64,000 bases of DNA, from assembly GCF_030162935.1 (NCBI RefSeq), contig NZ_JASAUZ010000012.1:310001-374000 (forward strand), written 5' to 3'. Shown one piece after another: positions 38,308 through 47,482 of the stretch. The notes under the pieces are model-generated. The model made no database searches. It was given only the letters and a program-made list of their open reading frames with translations, and was not told the origin of the DNA. Position 1 is the first letter of the stretch. Each line of letters opens with the position of its first letter. The position numbers and the translations under genes were made by a program. This stretch comes from Comamonas halotolerans (GTDB taxonomy: Bacteria > Pseudomonadota > Gammaproteobacteria > Burkholderiales > Burkholderiaceae_C).

Positions 38308-39306
38308 TTAGCCAGCCGCTGCTGCGCGCTGCAGCCGATCGCGCACACCTTCCCATTCCGAACGGTCGGGCGGTGTTTCAATCCAGATCAGTTGAGCGCC
38401 GAGGGCGTCGAAATCACGTAATACGCTGAATAACTCGTGAGCCGCAGCCTGCGCTTGTTGTGGCATAGGACGCAACTGAACGCCCATTGAGGCATTCTTG
38501 AGCGGACTGCGGTGGTAGACCGCGATGTTCTTGCCTTCGGTGCCCAGGACATCCAGGGCGGACTGGATTTGTCTGGCATCCATCAACCGCACTTTGGCAT
38601 TCGGCGCGTAATGGGCCAGCAGCGTGCCGGATGCGCGCGGGGTGTTGGCTTGCAGTTCTTCTTTGGAGAGCGGATGCTGGCCGCAAGCACGCTCAATGTC
38701 GTCGCGTGTGATGGCGCCAGGGCGCAGCAGCACGGGCACACCGCGCGTGCAGTCCACGATGGTGGATTCAATTCCCACTTCGCACGCACCGCCGTCCAGC
38801 ACCAGCAATGCATCGCCAAACTCGGCTGCTACGTGCTGTGCCGTGGTGGGGCTCACACGGCCAAACTTGTTGGCACTCGGCGCTGATACACCCCACACGG
38901 GGGGATTGAGTTGCTGGCAAGCCTTGAGCACCGCATGCGCCACAGGATGGCTGGGGCAGCGCAGGCCCACACTGTTCTGGCCGCCCGTAGATGCTTTGGC
39001 TGCCTCAGGCAGTCGAGGCAGGATGAGGGTGAGCGGGCCAGGCCAAAAAGCATCAATCAGCTGCTGCGCAAAAAGCGGCACTTCCTTGGCATAGCGTGTG
39101 ATGGCTTGGCTATCCGCCACGTGCACGATCAAGGGATGGTTGGCCGGGCGCCCCTTGGCCGTGAAGATCCGGGCCACGGCAGCGTCGTTGTCGCTGTCGG
39201 CGGCCAGACCGTAGACGGTTTCCGTGGGCAGGCCCAACAGCTCACCGCGTTGCAATGCGGCGGCGGCAGCTTGCACCGAGGCGTCTAGCGTTCCATCCAG
39301 TATCAC
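38308..39306 (-). CDS. sua5: L-threonylcarbamoyladenylate synthase, long Sua5 form
   Basis: This enzyme makes threonylcarbamoyl-AMP, the first intermediate of t6A. It has 332 residues, so it includes the C-terminal Sua5 domain that short TsaC lacks. The YrdC-fold part shows LLGLPTETVYGLAADSDN, KGRPANHPLIVHV, and the N-terminal RGE segment. It and tsaB (35949) supply two of the t6A steps in this window. It lies 9 bases downstream of purK in the same direction. Confidence 0.93.
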   Translation of the reverse strand: MILDGTLDASVQAAAAALQRGELLGLPTETVYGLAADSDNDAAVARIFTAKGRPANHPLIVHVADSQAITRYAKEVPLFAQQLIDAFWPGPLTLILPRLPEAAKASTGGQNSVGLRCPSHPVAHAVLKACQQLNPPVWGVSAPSANKFGRVSPTTAQHVAAEFGDALLVLDGGACEVGIESTIVDCTRGVPVLLRPGAITRDDIERACGQHPLSKEELQANTPRASGTLLAHYAPNAKVRLMDARQIQSALDVLGTEGKNIAVYHRSPLKNASMGVQLRPMPQQAQAAAHELFSVLRDFDALGAQLIWIETPPDRSEWEGVRDRLQRAAAAG

Positions 39307-39315
39307 GTGATTTCC

Positions 39316-40488
39316 TTAAAAGGGCGCAATGCCCAAAATTTCAGCAGCCTTGAGGGCTGTGGCACGCACCTGCTCAGGCGTGTTGCCGGTGATGTTCAGG
39401 TGGCCCATCTTGCGCGCACGCTTGGCATCGACTTTGCCGTACAGGTGCAGGTGGCAGCCGGGCAGCGCCAAAAGCTGGTCCCATGCCGGTGTCTGTGCAG
39501 TGTCTCCGTTCTTGAACCACAGGTCACCCAGCAGGTTCAGCATGATGCTGGGGCTGTGCAGGCGGGGCTGCACCAGTGGCAGATTGGTCATGCAGCGCAC
39601 TTGCAGCTCAAACTGCGAGACATCACAGCCGTTCTGGCTGTAGTGGCCACTGTTGTGCGGGCGAGGGGCAATCTCGTTGACCACAAGCGAGCCATCTTGC
39701 AGCACAAAGAACTCCACACACAGCACGCCGACATAGTTCAGCCCCTCTGCGACCGACTTGGCGGCAGCCAAAGCTTGCTCAGCTTGTGCCGCAGGCACAT
39801 TGCCTTCGAAAACTTCGGTCACAGCCAGGATGCCGTCACGGTGCAGATTGCGCTGCACAGGCAGGTTTACGATGCTGCCATTGCGGCCACGCGCCACAAT
39901 GACGGAGCACTCATGCGCCAGTGGCAGCATTTTCTCCAGCACACAGGGGACGCGGCCCAGATCGTCCCAGGCCCTGGCCAGTTCTTCCAGGGTTTTGATG
40001 CGAACCTGGCCCTTGCCGTCGTAGCCCATGCGAGATGTTTTCAAAATTCCAGGCAGCAAGTCAGCCGAAACGGCAGCCAGTTGCTCGGGTGACTCGATCA
40101 CGGCATGGGGGGCAACGGGCACGCCGCAGCGCACAAAGTGGGCCTTTTCGGCGGCTCGATCCTGGGCGATGGCCACCGATGCGCCTGCGGGCGATACGGG
40201 CAGGCTTTGCGCCAGGGTGTTGAGTGCGCCAGCGGGCACATTCTCAAACTCGGTCGTTACAGCGGCACACAGTTTGGCCAGTTCACTCAGGCCCTGTGGG
40301 TCTTCGTAGCCAGTGCGGATGTGGTGATGGCTGACCAGACCGGCAGGACTGGTGACATCTTTGTCCAGCACAGCGGTGAAATAGCCCATGGCTTGCGCCG
40401 CGTGCGCAAACATGCGGCCCAATTGACCTCCGCCGAGCACACCCAGCGTGGCACCGGGAAGAATTACTTGTGTGTCGTGGCCGCTCAT
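39316..40488 (-). CDS. purK: 5-(carboxyamino)imidazole ribonucleotide synthase PurK
   Basis: This ATP-grasp enzyme carboxylates AIR to N5-CAIR in purine synthesis. The 390 residues show the start ATLGVLGGGQLGRMFAHAA, the ATP-grasp segment KTSRMGYDGKGQVRI, and the metal-site EIAPRPHNSGHYSQNGCD. It overlaps purE by 4 bases, so the pair is translationally coupled. Confidence 0.96.
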   Translation of the reverse strand: MSGHDTQVILPGATLGVLGGGQLGRMFAHAAQAMGYFTAVLDKDVTSPAGLVSHHHIRTGYEDPQGLSELAKLCAAVTTEFENVPAGALNTLAQSLPVSPAGASVAIAQDRAAEKAHFVRCGVPVAPHAVIESPEQLAAVSADLLPGILKTSRMGYDGKGQVRIKTLEELARAWDDLGRVPCVLEKMLPLAHECSVIVARGRNGSIVNLPVQRNLHRDGILAVTEVFEGNVPAAQAEQALAAAKSVAEGLNYVGVLCVEFFVLQDGSLVVNEIAPRPHNSGHYSQNGCDVSQFELQVRCMTNLPLVQPRLHSPSIMLNLLGDLWFKNGDTAQTPAWDQLLALPGCHLHLYGKVDAKRARKMGHLNITGNTPEQVRATALKAAEILGIAPF

Positions 40489-40979
40489 GCGTTCACCGGC
40501 AAGGTCATGTTGCGGGCCGCTTCGGTTTGCTCGGTGCGGAAGGCGTTGAGCCTGGCGCGCAGATCCGGATCTTCATTGGCCAGCAGGGCCACGGCAAACA
40601 GGGCTGCGTTGGCAGCACCCGCATTGCCGATGGCAAACGTCGCGACAGGCACACCCTTGGGCATTTGCACGATGGAGTGCAACGAATCCACGCCTTGCAG
40701 ATGGCGGCTGGCGACAGGCACGCCGAGCACGGGAACGGGGGTCTTGGCCGCGATCATGCCGGGCAGGTGGGCAGCGCCGCCGGCTCCCGCGATGATGGCT
40801 TTGAGGCCGCGATCGGCTGCAGATTCAGCGTAGCGGAACATGTCGTCCGGCATGCGGTGAGCCGAAACCACTTGTGCTTCAAAGGCGATACCGAATTGCT
40901 GGAGGATGGCAACTGCGTGTTGCATGGTGTCCCAGTCGCTGCTGGAACCCATGACCACACCGATCTGGATGGGGTTCAT
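40485..40979 (-). CDS. purE: N5-carboxyaminoimidazole ribonucleotide mutase PurE
   Basis: PurE moves the carboxyl group of N5-CAIR to carbon 4. The 164 residues contain the active-site loops VVMGSSSDWDTM, VSAHRMPDDM and GAGGAAHLPGMIA. The ATG at 40979 gives the family N-terminus; the longer frame from 41012 does not. It is the first gene of purE-purK, with Sua5 following. Confidence 0.97.
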   Translation of the reverse strand: MNPIQIGVVMGSSSDWDTMQHAVAILQQFGIAFEAQVVSAHRMPDDMFRYAESAADRGLKAIIAGAGGAAHLPGMIAAKTPVPVLGVPVASRHLQGVDSLHSIVQMPKGVPVATFAIGNAGAANAALFAVALLANEDPDLRARLNAFRTEQTEAARNMTLPVNA

Positions 40980-41205
40980 GTTCTCTCTCAAAGGGCGCTG
41001 TGGCCCGGCCAAGTGGAACCCGCGATTTTACGGCTATCCCCTGGGGGGCGTGGACTGCGGGGTCGTCTCCACCTGCGCAGGCTTGAAATTACCCACTCAG
41101 GGCTTATCTCTGAAAGATCGGCAAATTGCTAGAGAATGACGCGTTATACGCCTTGCAGGCGCCAATCAACGGGCCGCGCACAGCGCTCCGCACAGGGACG
41201 GACAC

Positions 41206-42162
41206 ATGATTGACATCACCATCGAGAATTTTGAAACCGAGGTCGTAGCCGCCTCCATGACCACGCCGGTGCTGGTCGATTTCTGGGCCACTTGGTGCGG
41301 CCCTTGCAAGACACTGGTGCCTACACTTGAAAAGCTGGAGGCCGAATACGCGGGCCGTTTCACTTTGGCGAAGGTGGATGTGGATGCCAACCAGCAGATC
41401 GCTGGCATGTTTGGTATCCGTAGCGTGCCGACCTGTGTGCTGATGATGGATGGCAAACCGGTTGATGGCTTCATGGGTGCACAAACTGAGGGCCAGGTGC
41501 GTCAGTTCCTGGACAAGCACCTGCCCTCTGAAGGTGAGCTTGCTGCCGAAGCCGAGGTGGATGAGGCTCAGCAATTGCTGCAGTCAGGAGACTCTCAGGC
41601 TGCCCTGCAAAAGCTGGCCGAGGCCCTGCAGGCGGACCCCAATAACGACGATGCACGCTTTGACTATGTGCGTCTGCTCATTACCACAGGGGACTATGCG
41701 CAAGCGGCAGAGCTGTTGCACGAACCCCTTAAGCGCATTCCCAAACCCCTGCAGTTTGAAGCCTTGCATCAGTGGTTGCAATGCATGCTGTTTGTGCAGC
41801 AGGATGCGCGTGGCAATTGGGAGCTGGCGCAGTTTGACGCGTTGATCGCGCAGAACAAGCGTGACTTCGACACCCGTTTTGCCAAAGCGCAAGTGCTGGC
41901 CTCTGAAGGGCAGTGGACTGCCTGCATGGATGAACTGCTGGAAATCATCATGCGCGACAAAGAATGGAATCATCAGGCTGCGCGCAAACTGTTTGTCGGC
42001 ATACTGGAGCTGATTACGCCCGCCAAACCCAAAAAACAAGAATCGCTGCCAGGCAAAAGCGCTGGCGGCATTGAATTGCTGGGGAAAAACACGGCCGAGC
42101 AAGACGAAATGACGGCTCAGGTCAACAGCTACCGTCGCAAGTTGAGCATGGCGCTGAACTAA
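41206..42162 (+). CDS. cnoX: Thioredoxin-TPR protein, CnoX (YbbN) type
   Basis: The 318 residues combine a thioredoxin domain (about 1-108) with a TPR-like helical C-terminus (about 115-260). This is the CnoX/YbbN layout, a chaperedoxin that protects proteins under oxidative stress and works with GroEL. The active site is a full WCGPC (C31, C34), whereas E. coli CnoX has lost the first cysteine, so this one may also reduce disulfides. The ATG follows CAGGGACGGAC. A terminator follows. Confidence 0.9.
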   Translation: MIDITIENFETEVVAASMTTPVLVDFWATWCGPCKTLVPTLEKLEAEYAGRFTLAKVDVDANQQIAGMFGIRSVPTCVLMMDGKPVDGFMGAQTEGQVRQFLDKHLPSEGELAAEAEVDEAQQLLQSGDSQAALQKLAEALQADPNNDDARFDYVRLLITTGDYAQAAELLHEPLKRIPKPLQFEALHQWLQCMLFVQQDARGNWELAQFDALIAQNKRDFDTRFAKAQVLASEGQWTACMDELLEIIMRDKEWNHQAARKLFVGILELITPAKPKKQESLPGKSAGGIELLGKNTAEQDEMTAQVNSYRRKLSMALN

Positions 42163-42201
42163 GTACGTCTGCACCATGCTGGCGCACCAAGCCTGCGCCA
42201 T

Positions 42202-42227
42202 AAAGGCCCGAGAGGGCCTTTTTTTGT
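42202..42227 (+). terminator. Intrinsic terminator after cnoX
   Basis: AAAGGCCC-GAGA-GGGCCTTT is followed by a T run. It lies 40 bases after the stop and uses the same GGCCCGAGAGGGCC core as the lptC terminator. Confidence 0.9.
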
Positions 42228-42392
42228 GCCCTGCAAGCGCGTTGCTGTGGCTTATTGACTCGCGAGGATTAGCGAGCTTGTGCCCAGCTGCCAAGCCCGC
42301 ACAAGTCCGAGTTTCATCGCTGTGCGGGTATCGCCAAGATGCATGCAAAGCCCTGGCGTTTGCCATGGTCACATCACAACAAGGAGCATGCA

Positions 42393-43217
42393 ATGGGTCG
42401 ACTTTCAGGCAAGGTGGCGCTTGTTACAGGGGGCGCGCGGGGAATGGGCGCGGCTACTAGTCGTTTGTTTGTGGCCGAAGGGGCCAAGGTGGCGATTGCT
42501 GATGTGCTCGACGCACCGGGCCAGGCACTGGCCGAAGAGTTGGGATCTGCTGCACGCTTTTACACCCTGGATGTCACCAGTGAAGCCAATTGGGCCAGCG
42601 TGGTAGAGCAGGTGGAAGCGGACTTTGGTCCGATAGACGTTCTTGTCAACAATGCGGGTATCTTGCTGTTCAGGACGCTGCTGGAAACCAGTTTGCAGGA
42701 CTATGAGCGCGTACTGCGTGTCAACCTGACGGGGGAGTTTCTGGGTATCAAGTCCGTGGGAGCAGGCATGGTGGCCCGCCGCAAGGGCAGCATTGTGAAC
42801 ATATCGTCCATTGACGGCATGAAAGGTGCCAATGGGCTGGCCGCCTATGCCAGCAGCAAGTGGGGTGTGCGTGGACTGACCAAGGTGGCGGCCATGGAGC
42901 TGGGCCATCATGGTGTGCGTGTGAATTCGGTGCACCCTGGTGGGGTCGATACCTTGATGGCGAATAACAACCAGCGGCCGCGTGAACAGGTCAACACTTC
43001 CTATACCAATGTGCCATTGCAGCGCATTGGAGGACCTGAAGAAGTAGCCGCCGTCTCGTTGTTTTTGGCCAGCGATGATGCCTCGTACATGACGGGTGCC
43101 GAGTTGCTGGTGGACGGGGGCATGACCATCGGTCATTACTACCCTGGCTTACCTGGCGCCCCGGGTGCTACGGATCCGAAAGCTCAGGCTTCGGTAGCCG
43201 CCGCATTGGAGGTTTGA
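42393..43217 (+). CDS. Short-chain dehydrogenase/reductase (SDR)
   Basis: This classical SDR of 274 residues probably oxidises or reduces an alcohol/ketone with NAD(P). The cofactor motif VTGGARGMGA is at the start, NNAG is near residue 90, the catalytic Ser is in NISSIDG, and the catalytic Tyr/Lys are in YASSKWGVRGL. The sequence is closest in feel to the 3-alpha/20-beta-hydroxysteroid dehydrogenase group, but substrate cannot be set. AAGGAG lies 7 bases before the ATG at 42393. Confidence 0.9.
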   Translation: MGRLSGKVALVTGGARGMGAATSRLFVAEGAKVAIADVLDAPGQALAEELGSAARFYTLDVTSEANWASVVEQVEADFGPIDVLVNNAGILLFRTLLETSLQDYERVLRVNLTGEFLGIKSVGAGMVARRKGSIVNISSIDGMKGANGLAAYASSKWGVRGLTKVAAMELGHHGVRVNSVHPGGVDTLMANNNQRPREQVNTSYTNVPLQRIGGPEEVAAVSLFLASDDASYMTGAELLVDGGMTIGHYYPGLPGAPGATDPKAQASVAAALEV

Positions 43218-43227
43218 GCTGGTCGGG

Positions 43228-43785
43228 TCAATTTTGACCGGTCGCTGAGACAGCGTCGGTAGCCGCCAACTGGGCCAGCAAGTCTTGCGTGTGGGGAGAG
43301 GGTTCGGGCACGCTGTAGATGCTGGCGTCTGCCTGAATCATGCGTATGTCGAAGCGCTGCCCAGACAGATAGTCTTGTATGGATTGCAGCACCACAGGGC
43401 TGCGATGCAGGTGGGCCGTTGCGTGAAGTTCTTCCAGCGACAGCCACACGGTGCGAACAATACCTTCATCCAGCAGGCGATGGGCATGGTGCTGGCCCAA
43501 ATCTCCTGTGAAGGCAAAGCGCATATAGGTGATGTCAGAGCCAGTACGCGTGCGGATAAATCGGTTCATATAGATACCGACCAGCGCAGTAGGCGTGAAG
43601 CAGTAGGCTGTTTCTTCCAGAACCTCGCGGACACAGGCCTGCAAAGGTGTTTCGGCAGGGTCCAAATGTCCAGCAGGGGTGTTCAGGCGCAAGCCGTCGG
43701 ACGTATTTTCTTCAACCAGCAAAAAACGCTGATCACGCTCAATCACGGCTGAGACCGTGACGTTCGGTTTCCATCGGTTTGGCAT
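43228..43785 (-). CDS. Nudix hydrolase
   Basis: The 185-residue enzyme has a Nudix box, GHLDPAETPLQACVREVLEE, fitting G-x5-E-x7-REU-x-EE, with Ala where the last Gly is common. It should hydrolyse a nucleoside-diphosphate-linked compound; the layout resembles NudJ-type phosphatases. The ATG at 43785 was chosen; the frame extends to a TTG at 43827. It shares direction with the GNAT gene upstream. Confidence 0.85.
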   Translation of the reverse strand: MPNRWKPNVTVSAVIERDQRFLLVEENTSDGLRLNTPAGHLDPAETPLQACVREVLEETAYCFTPTALVGIYMNRFIRTRTGSDITYMRFAFTGDLGQHHAHRLLDEGIVRTVWLSLEELHATAHLHRSPVVLQSIQDYLSGQRFDIRMIQADASIYSVPEPSPHTQDLLAQLAATDAVSATGQN

Positions 43786-43845
43786 GCGGGCATTATCGCG
43801 ATGCTGACGCAGGTCCTTGTCAGTCAATGTCTCAAGCCGCAGAAA

Positions 43846-44376
43846 TCAGAGCGCTGCTGTCATGTATACCGCGCCTTCTCCGTAGGTTTGAAGGTGGAGT
43901 GACTGTTGCGCATCAATGACGGGACATACAGAAAATCCTTGACGTTCCCAATAGCTTTGGGAACCCTGTACCGATACCAAAGCCGCTTGCTTCAGTCCGC
44001 GCTGACGAGCTTGGGCAAACAATTGCGCCACCAAATGGCGCGCCACACCTTGACCCGACAGTTCGGGCAAGACCGACATGTCGTGCAAATACAGCACCTG
44101 ATCGCCCGCGGAAGGCGCGGAGAAAAAACCGTCCAGCGGTGTGATCTTGCCGGGATTGGACCAATAGGCGGCAAGATAGGCACTCAATGTACGCGCTCCT
44201 TTTTGGGAGACACCGATAGAGCAGTGGTGGGGACAGGACAGGCGCTGAGAAAATACCTCACGGCTTTCCAGAAAATCATTGCCGTAGCAGATGGTTTGCA
44301 CATGCAGCAAGCTGTCCACATCGAAGGAATTCAGTGGGCGGACTATCCAGGCAGAAGACAGGGCAGACTCGATCAT
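43846..44376 (-). CDS. GNAT family N-acetyltransferase
   Basis: The 176-residue protein has the acetyl-CoA loop SVLPELSGQGVARHLV and the preceding strand VLYLHDM, followed by the alpha4 region SQSYWERQGF. The acceptor cannot be read from sequence. It lies just upstream of the Nudix gene on the minus strand with a gap of about 60 bases. Confidence 0.85.
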   Translation of the reverse strand: MIESALSSAWIVRPLNSFDVDSLLHVQTICYGNDFLESREVFSQRLSCPHHCSIGVSQKGARTLSAYLAAYWSNPGKITPLDGFFSAPSAGDQVLYLHDMSVLPELSGQGVARHLVAQLFAQARQRGLKQAALVSVQGSQSYWERQGFSVCPVIDAQQSLHLQTYGEGAVYMTAAL

Positions 44377-44522
44377 TGCTGCATTATCGAAGGCAGGCCT
44401 TCATCCCGGGTTGGTGTGCATTGCATTCACCATGTCTGTTTATGCCTTCAGGCGGTTCCTTGATGGTGGCTGAAATCAAGCAAACACCTGTCTGCTGGAA
44501 CTGTGCAAGCGCCCTTGAGTAG

Positions 44523-45314
44523 CTAACTGCGCTGTGCTTCTGTGAAGCGCTTGCGACGGCGAAGTGCAATGCCTGCAGCCAGTAATACTAAGACCAGCAC
44601 TAAGAGCGCACTGGCAGTTGTGGACAGTAGCGTCCAGTGGCTCTCCAATGGAACGCTGTGTGTCGGGTCTGGGCCAACTGGCATGTGAATGGCATCCATG
44701 GCAATGTAGTGCATGCTTGCCGTAGACAGCCCCAGGACGCTTCCACACAGCAAAACAGTGGGCAGGATGTCCATACCTTTGGTGCGCATGTGGCAGAACA
44801 GCGCAACTGCGCACATCGCCATCGCTACACCAAACGTGAGCGCCAGCAACACGCCAAACAAAGGGTAGTCCATGTAATGGGTGGCTTCTGCGGCACGCAT
44901 ACCCCAAAAATGCGTCACAACCACTGCAGCACCAAAAAACAATCCGCTCAGCAGCATGCTTATCCGGCTGGGTTGTGCGCGGCTCAAGGTGCGTACCAAG
45001 ACGGCGGCGGCTAAAAGGCCAGGTAGTGCGGACAGCGCACTGTGCAGCCAGGAAATATCACCAGAGCCACAAGGTGTAAAGGCCTGCATACCAATAAAGT
45101 GCATGCTCCAGACGCCGCCACCCAGACAAAGCACGGCACCACTTTGCTTGAGTGTGCGGTGTCGAGAGGATTGCCGTGCCATGCTGCTGAGCCCGAAGGC
45201 CAGCATGGCGGTGGCGATGGAAACTGCAACGGAAACGGCGACCAGCTGTGGAACCATCCAGACCCATTGCATGGGCACATAGGCGATGTCGTCAGAAAGA
45301 AGGCGTATCCACAT
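44523..45314 (-). CDS. MHYT-domain integral membrane sensor protein
   Basis: The 263-residue protein has about seven membrane segments and three copies of the MHYT pattern: MHFIGMQAF, THFWGMRA and MHYIAMDA. MHYT domains are thought to sense O2, CO or NO through bound copper (a proposal from the family). Most are fused to GGDEF/EAL or kinase output domains; this one ends at a basic tail RRRKRFTEAQ with no output domain. No partner gene is obvious nearby. Confidence 0.9.
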   Translation of the reverse strand: MWIRLLSDDIAYVPMQWVWMVPQLVAVSVAVSIATAMLAFGLSSMARQSSRHRTLKQSGAVLCLGGGVWSMHFIGMQAFTPCGSGDISWLHSALSALPGLLAAAVLVRTLSRAQPSRISMLLSGLFFGAAVVVTHFWGMRAAEATHYMDYPLFGVLLALTFGVAMAMCAVALFCHMRTKGMDILPTVLLCGSVLGLSTASMHYIAMDAIHMPVGPDPTHSVPLESHWTLLSTTASALLVLVLVLLAAGIALRRRKRFTEAQRS

Positions 45315-45526
45315 GGCTCAAGACAGGCAGTTCAGAAGTAGAAACATAGATGCTGCCTGATCTGCGGAGTTTTTCTGACACAGTAGACCAGCGAAATCGT
45401 CAAAGTTCACCTTGTCTCTGTGACAGCGCAAAGATAGGCAGATTGCATCATCCTAATAGAGACTATTGAATTTATTTTCTAATTGCTAATAGCTATCATT
45501 TAGCCTGTTCTCAATAAAGGCTTGCC

Positions 45527-46018
45527 ATGTCCAATATCAACCATCTGCTGCGCAGGAACGAAACCGCCTTGATCAAGACGGCCAGTTACTACGTGATCCA
45601 CATCGTGGTCGCGGCGTTGGTGGCTTATGCGGTGACAGGTGATCTCATCGCCGCCATGACATTGAGTCTGCTGGAGCCCAGCGTGCAGGCCGTGGCTTAC
45701 TTCATGCATGAGAAAGCCTGGTCTCGCAAGCAGGTCATGCGCTACCGCACCTTGGTCAAAACAGGCACGTATTACGTCATGCACCTGCTTGTGGCTGCTG
45801 GGGTGGCTTTCGCTGTGACAGGAGACTGGGTGGCTGCGTTGACCTTGAGTTTGCTTGAACCCACTGTGCAGATGGCTTTCTTCTATCTGCACGAGAGGCT
45901 GTGGGAGAAAAAGACGCAGCGCAAGATGCACACAATCATGCTGGTCTGCGCTTCTGCCGCAGGCTGCAATCGCCAGCAAAGCTGTACCCAGCAGTGTGCG
46001 TTGCAGCACGCGGTTTGA
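45527..46018 (+). CDS. DUF2061 protein with two tandem domains
   Basis: The 163-residue membrane protein contains two copies of the same block: KTASYYVIHIVVAALVAYAV and KTGTYYVMHLLVAAGVAFAV, each followed by a TGD motif and a LSLLEPxVQ helix. Each copy matches DUF2061, a two-segment membrane family of unknown function. The C-terminal 30 residues are Cys- and Gln-rich. A ribosome site is not strong (AATAAAGGC). Confidence 0.85.
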   Translation: MSNINHLLRRNETALIKTASYYVIHIVVAALVAYAVTGDLIAAMTLSLLEPSVQAVAYFMHEKAWSRKQVMRYRTLVKTGTYYVMHLLVAAGVAFAVTGDWVAALTLSLLEPTVQMAFFYLHERLWEKKTQRKMHTIMLVCASAAGCNRQQSCTQQCALQHAV

Positions 46019-46042
46019 GTTTGAAAGCCATAAGGAGTTGCA

Positions 46043-46120
46043 ATGTCACATGCAGAGTGGAATCGTTTTGAGCAATGGTTGCTACAGCGTTTGGCGGGAA
46101 TGGCGCAGTGCCACAGCTAA
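46043..46120 (+). CDS. Possible 25-residue microprotein
   Basis: An ATG at 46043 follows a strong ribosome site, TAAGGAG (46031-46037), with correct spacing. It encodes 25 residues, MSHAEWNRFEQWLLQRLAGM then AQCHS, an amphipathic helix by eye. It starts 24 bases after the DUF2061 stop and is followed by a terminator, so it could be the last gene of that transcript. No family recognised. Could also be chance. Confidence 0.45.
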   Translation: MSHAEWNRFEQWLLQRLAGMAQCHS

Positions 46121-46151
46121 CTTCCCATGACTCCTGATATCCATAATCCAT

Positions 46152-46188
46152 AAAAAAGCCCCTGAAATCGAAGATTCAGGGGCTTTTA
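46152..46188. terminator. Bidirectional terminator before the Bug-protein gene
   Basis: AAAAAAGCCCCTGAA pairs with TTCAGGGGCTTTT around a 8-base loop. A and T runs flank it, so it ends both the DUF2061 transcript and the minus-strand Bug-protein gene. Confidence 0.9.
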
Positions 46189-46204
46189 AAAGGACGCTGT
46201 GCTA

Positions 46205-47206
46205 TCAGTCCAGTGTGATCTTGGCCGTCTTCACGACCTCACGCCACTTGGTGATTTCAGTTGCAAGAAATTCGCTTGAAGCCTTGGGGCTCAGACCAGC
46301 AGGCAGCACGCCGACGCTATCGAGCTTGGCCTTCACATCCTCTTGCGGCAGGATCTGGGCGATCTCTTTGTGCAGGCGGTCAATGATAGGCTGTGGAGTG
46401 CCCACAGGCACGGCCGCCATGAACCATGCGTCTGCCGTGAAACCCTTCAGACCAGCCTCATCCATGGTGGGAACATCGGGCATGGCGGGCAGGCGCGTTT
46501 CGTGGGCCACCGCCAGCGCACGCAGATTGCCGGCTTTGAGTTGGGAATTGATGGTGACGGCGGTCAAGAAGCCAAAGTCAGTTTCACCAGACACCAGTGA
46601 AACCACAGAGGGTGCGCTGCCTTTGTAAGGTACATGGGTAACCTTCACACCAGCCTGCATGGCATACAACTCTCCGCCCATGTGGTTGGGGCCTCCGGTA
46701 CCCGAGGAAGGGTAGTTCAACTTGCCAGGGCTGGCTTTGGCCGCTTTGTTCAAGTCGGCCAGCGAATGGAGTGGACTGTTGTTGCCCACTGTCAGCACCA
46801 GGGGGCTGCGGCCGACCAAGCTCACAGGCGTCAAATCTTTCAAAGGCTGGTAAGGCAGCTTGGGGTAGAGGCTGGTGGAGATCGCCATGCCACCCACATC
46901 GGCGAGCACGATGGTATAGCCGTCTGGTGCAGATTTGGCGACGCGGTCTACGCCAATCGTGCCGTTGGCACCAGGCTTGTTTTCCACGACGACATTGGCA
47001 TTCATGCGCTCGCTCAGCTTCTGGGCCAGCAGGCGCCCCAAAATATCGGTGGAGCCTCCGGGAGAGAAGGGAATCACCAGTGTGAGGGGCTTGCTGGGGT
47101 ATGCATCGGCTGCGTGGGCCAGGCCGGCCAGGCTGGCTGCAGCCACGGTCACAGCGCCCACAGCGGCACGCCAAATGGAGACAGAAGAATTCGCCAGCTG
47201 CTTCAT
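46205..47206 (-). CDS. Bug-family (TctC-type) periplasmic solute-binding protein
   Basis: The 333-residue protein has a signal peptide (AAVGAVTVAAASLAGLAHA, cut near residue 32) and the family start YPSKPLTLVIPFSPGGSTD, then ENKPGANGTIG and SSGTGGPNHMGGELY. Bug proteins are abundant in Comamonadaceae and bind carboxylates for tripartite tricarboxylate transport or signalling. No TctA/TctB partner is adjacent. TAGGAAA precedes the ATG. Confidence 0.93.
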   Translation of the reverse strand: MKQLANSSVSIWRAAVGAVTVAAASLAGLAHAADAYPSKPLTLVIPFSPGGSTDILGRLLAQKLSERMNANVVVENKPGANGTIGVDRVAKSAPDGYTIVLADVGGMAISTSLYPKLPYQPLKDLTPVSLVGRSPLVLTVGNNSPLHSLADLNKAAKASPGKLNYPSSGTGGPNHMGGELYAMQAGVKVTHVPYKGSAPSVVSLVSGETDFGFLTAVTINSQLKAGNLRALAVAHETRLPAMPDVPTMDEAGLKGFTADAWFMAAVPVGTPQPIIDRLHKEIAQILPQEDVKAKLDSVGVLPAGLSPKASSEFLATEITKWREVVKTAKITLD

Positions 47207-47482
47207 TAGATTTCCTAATCAACGGTTAGTGGTGTTAATGCACGGAGCATAGCGGCTTAAAGCGTGCTGCTTGTTGAGCAAACTGTCGTTTTGCTGAAAT
47301 TCGCAATCCGCGATTGAGGTGTTCTGGGTTGAAGGTGTTTGACCCTAGGGGTGTGTCCGAGCATCAACTGTTTTTGATAGCAACCACCTACAATGGGCCA
47401 CGAAATACCAATCAGATTGCACGGCAACCATGGTGGCTGCTCTGTGCAATTGCCTCTTTTTGCGTCCTGGGAGAGAGACGAC

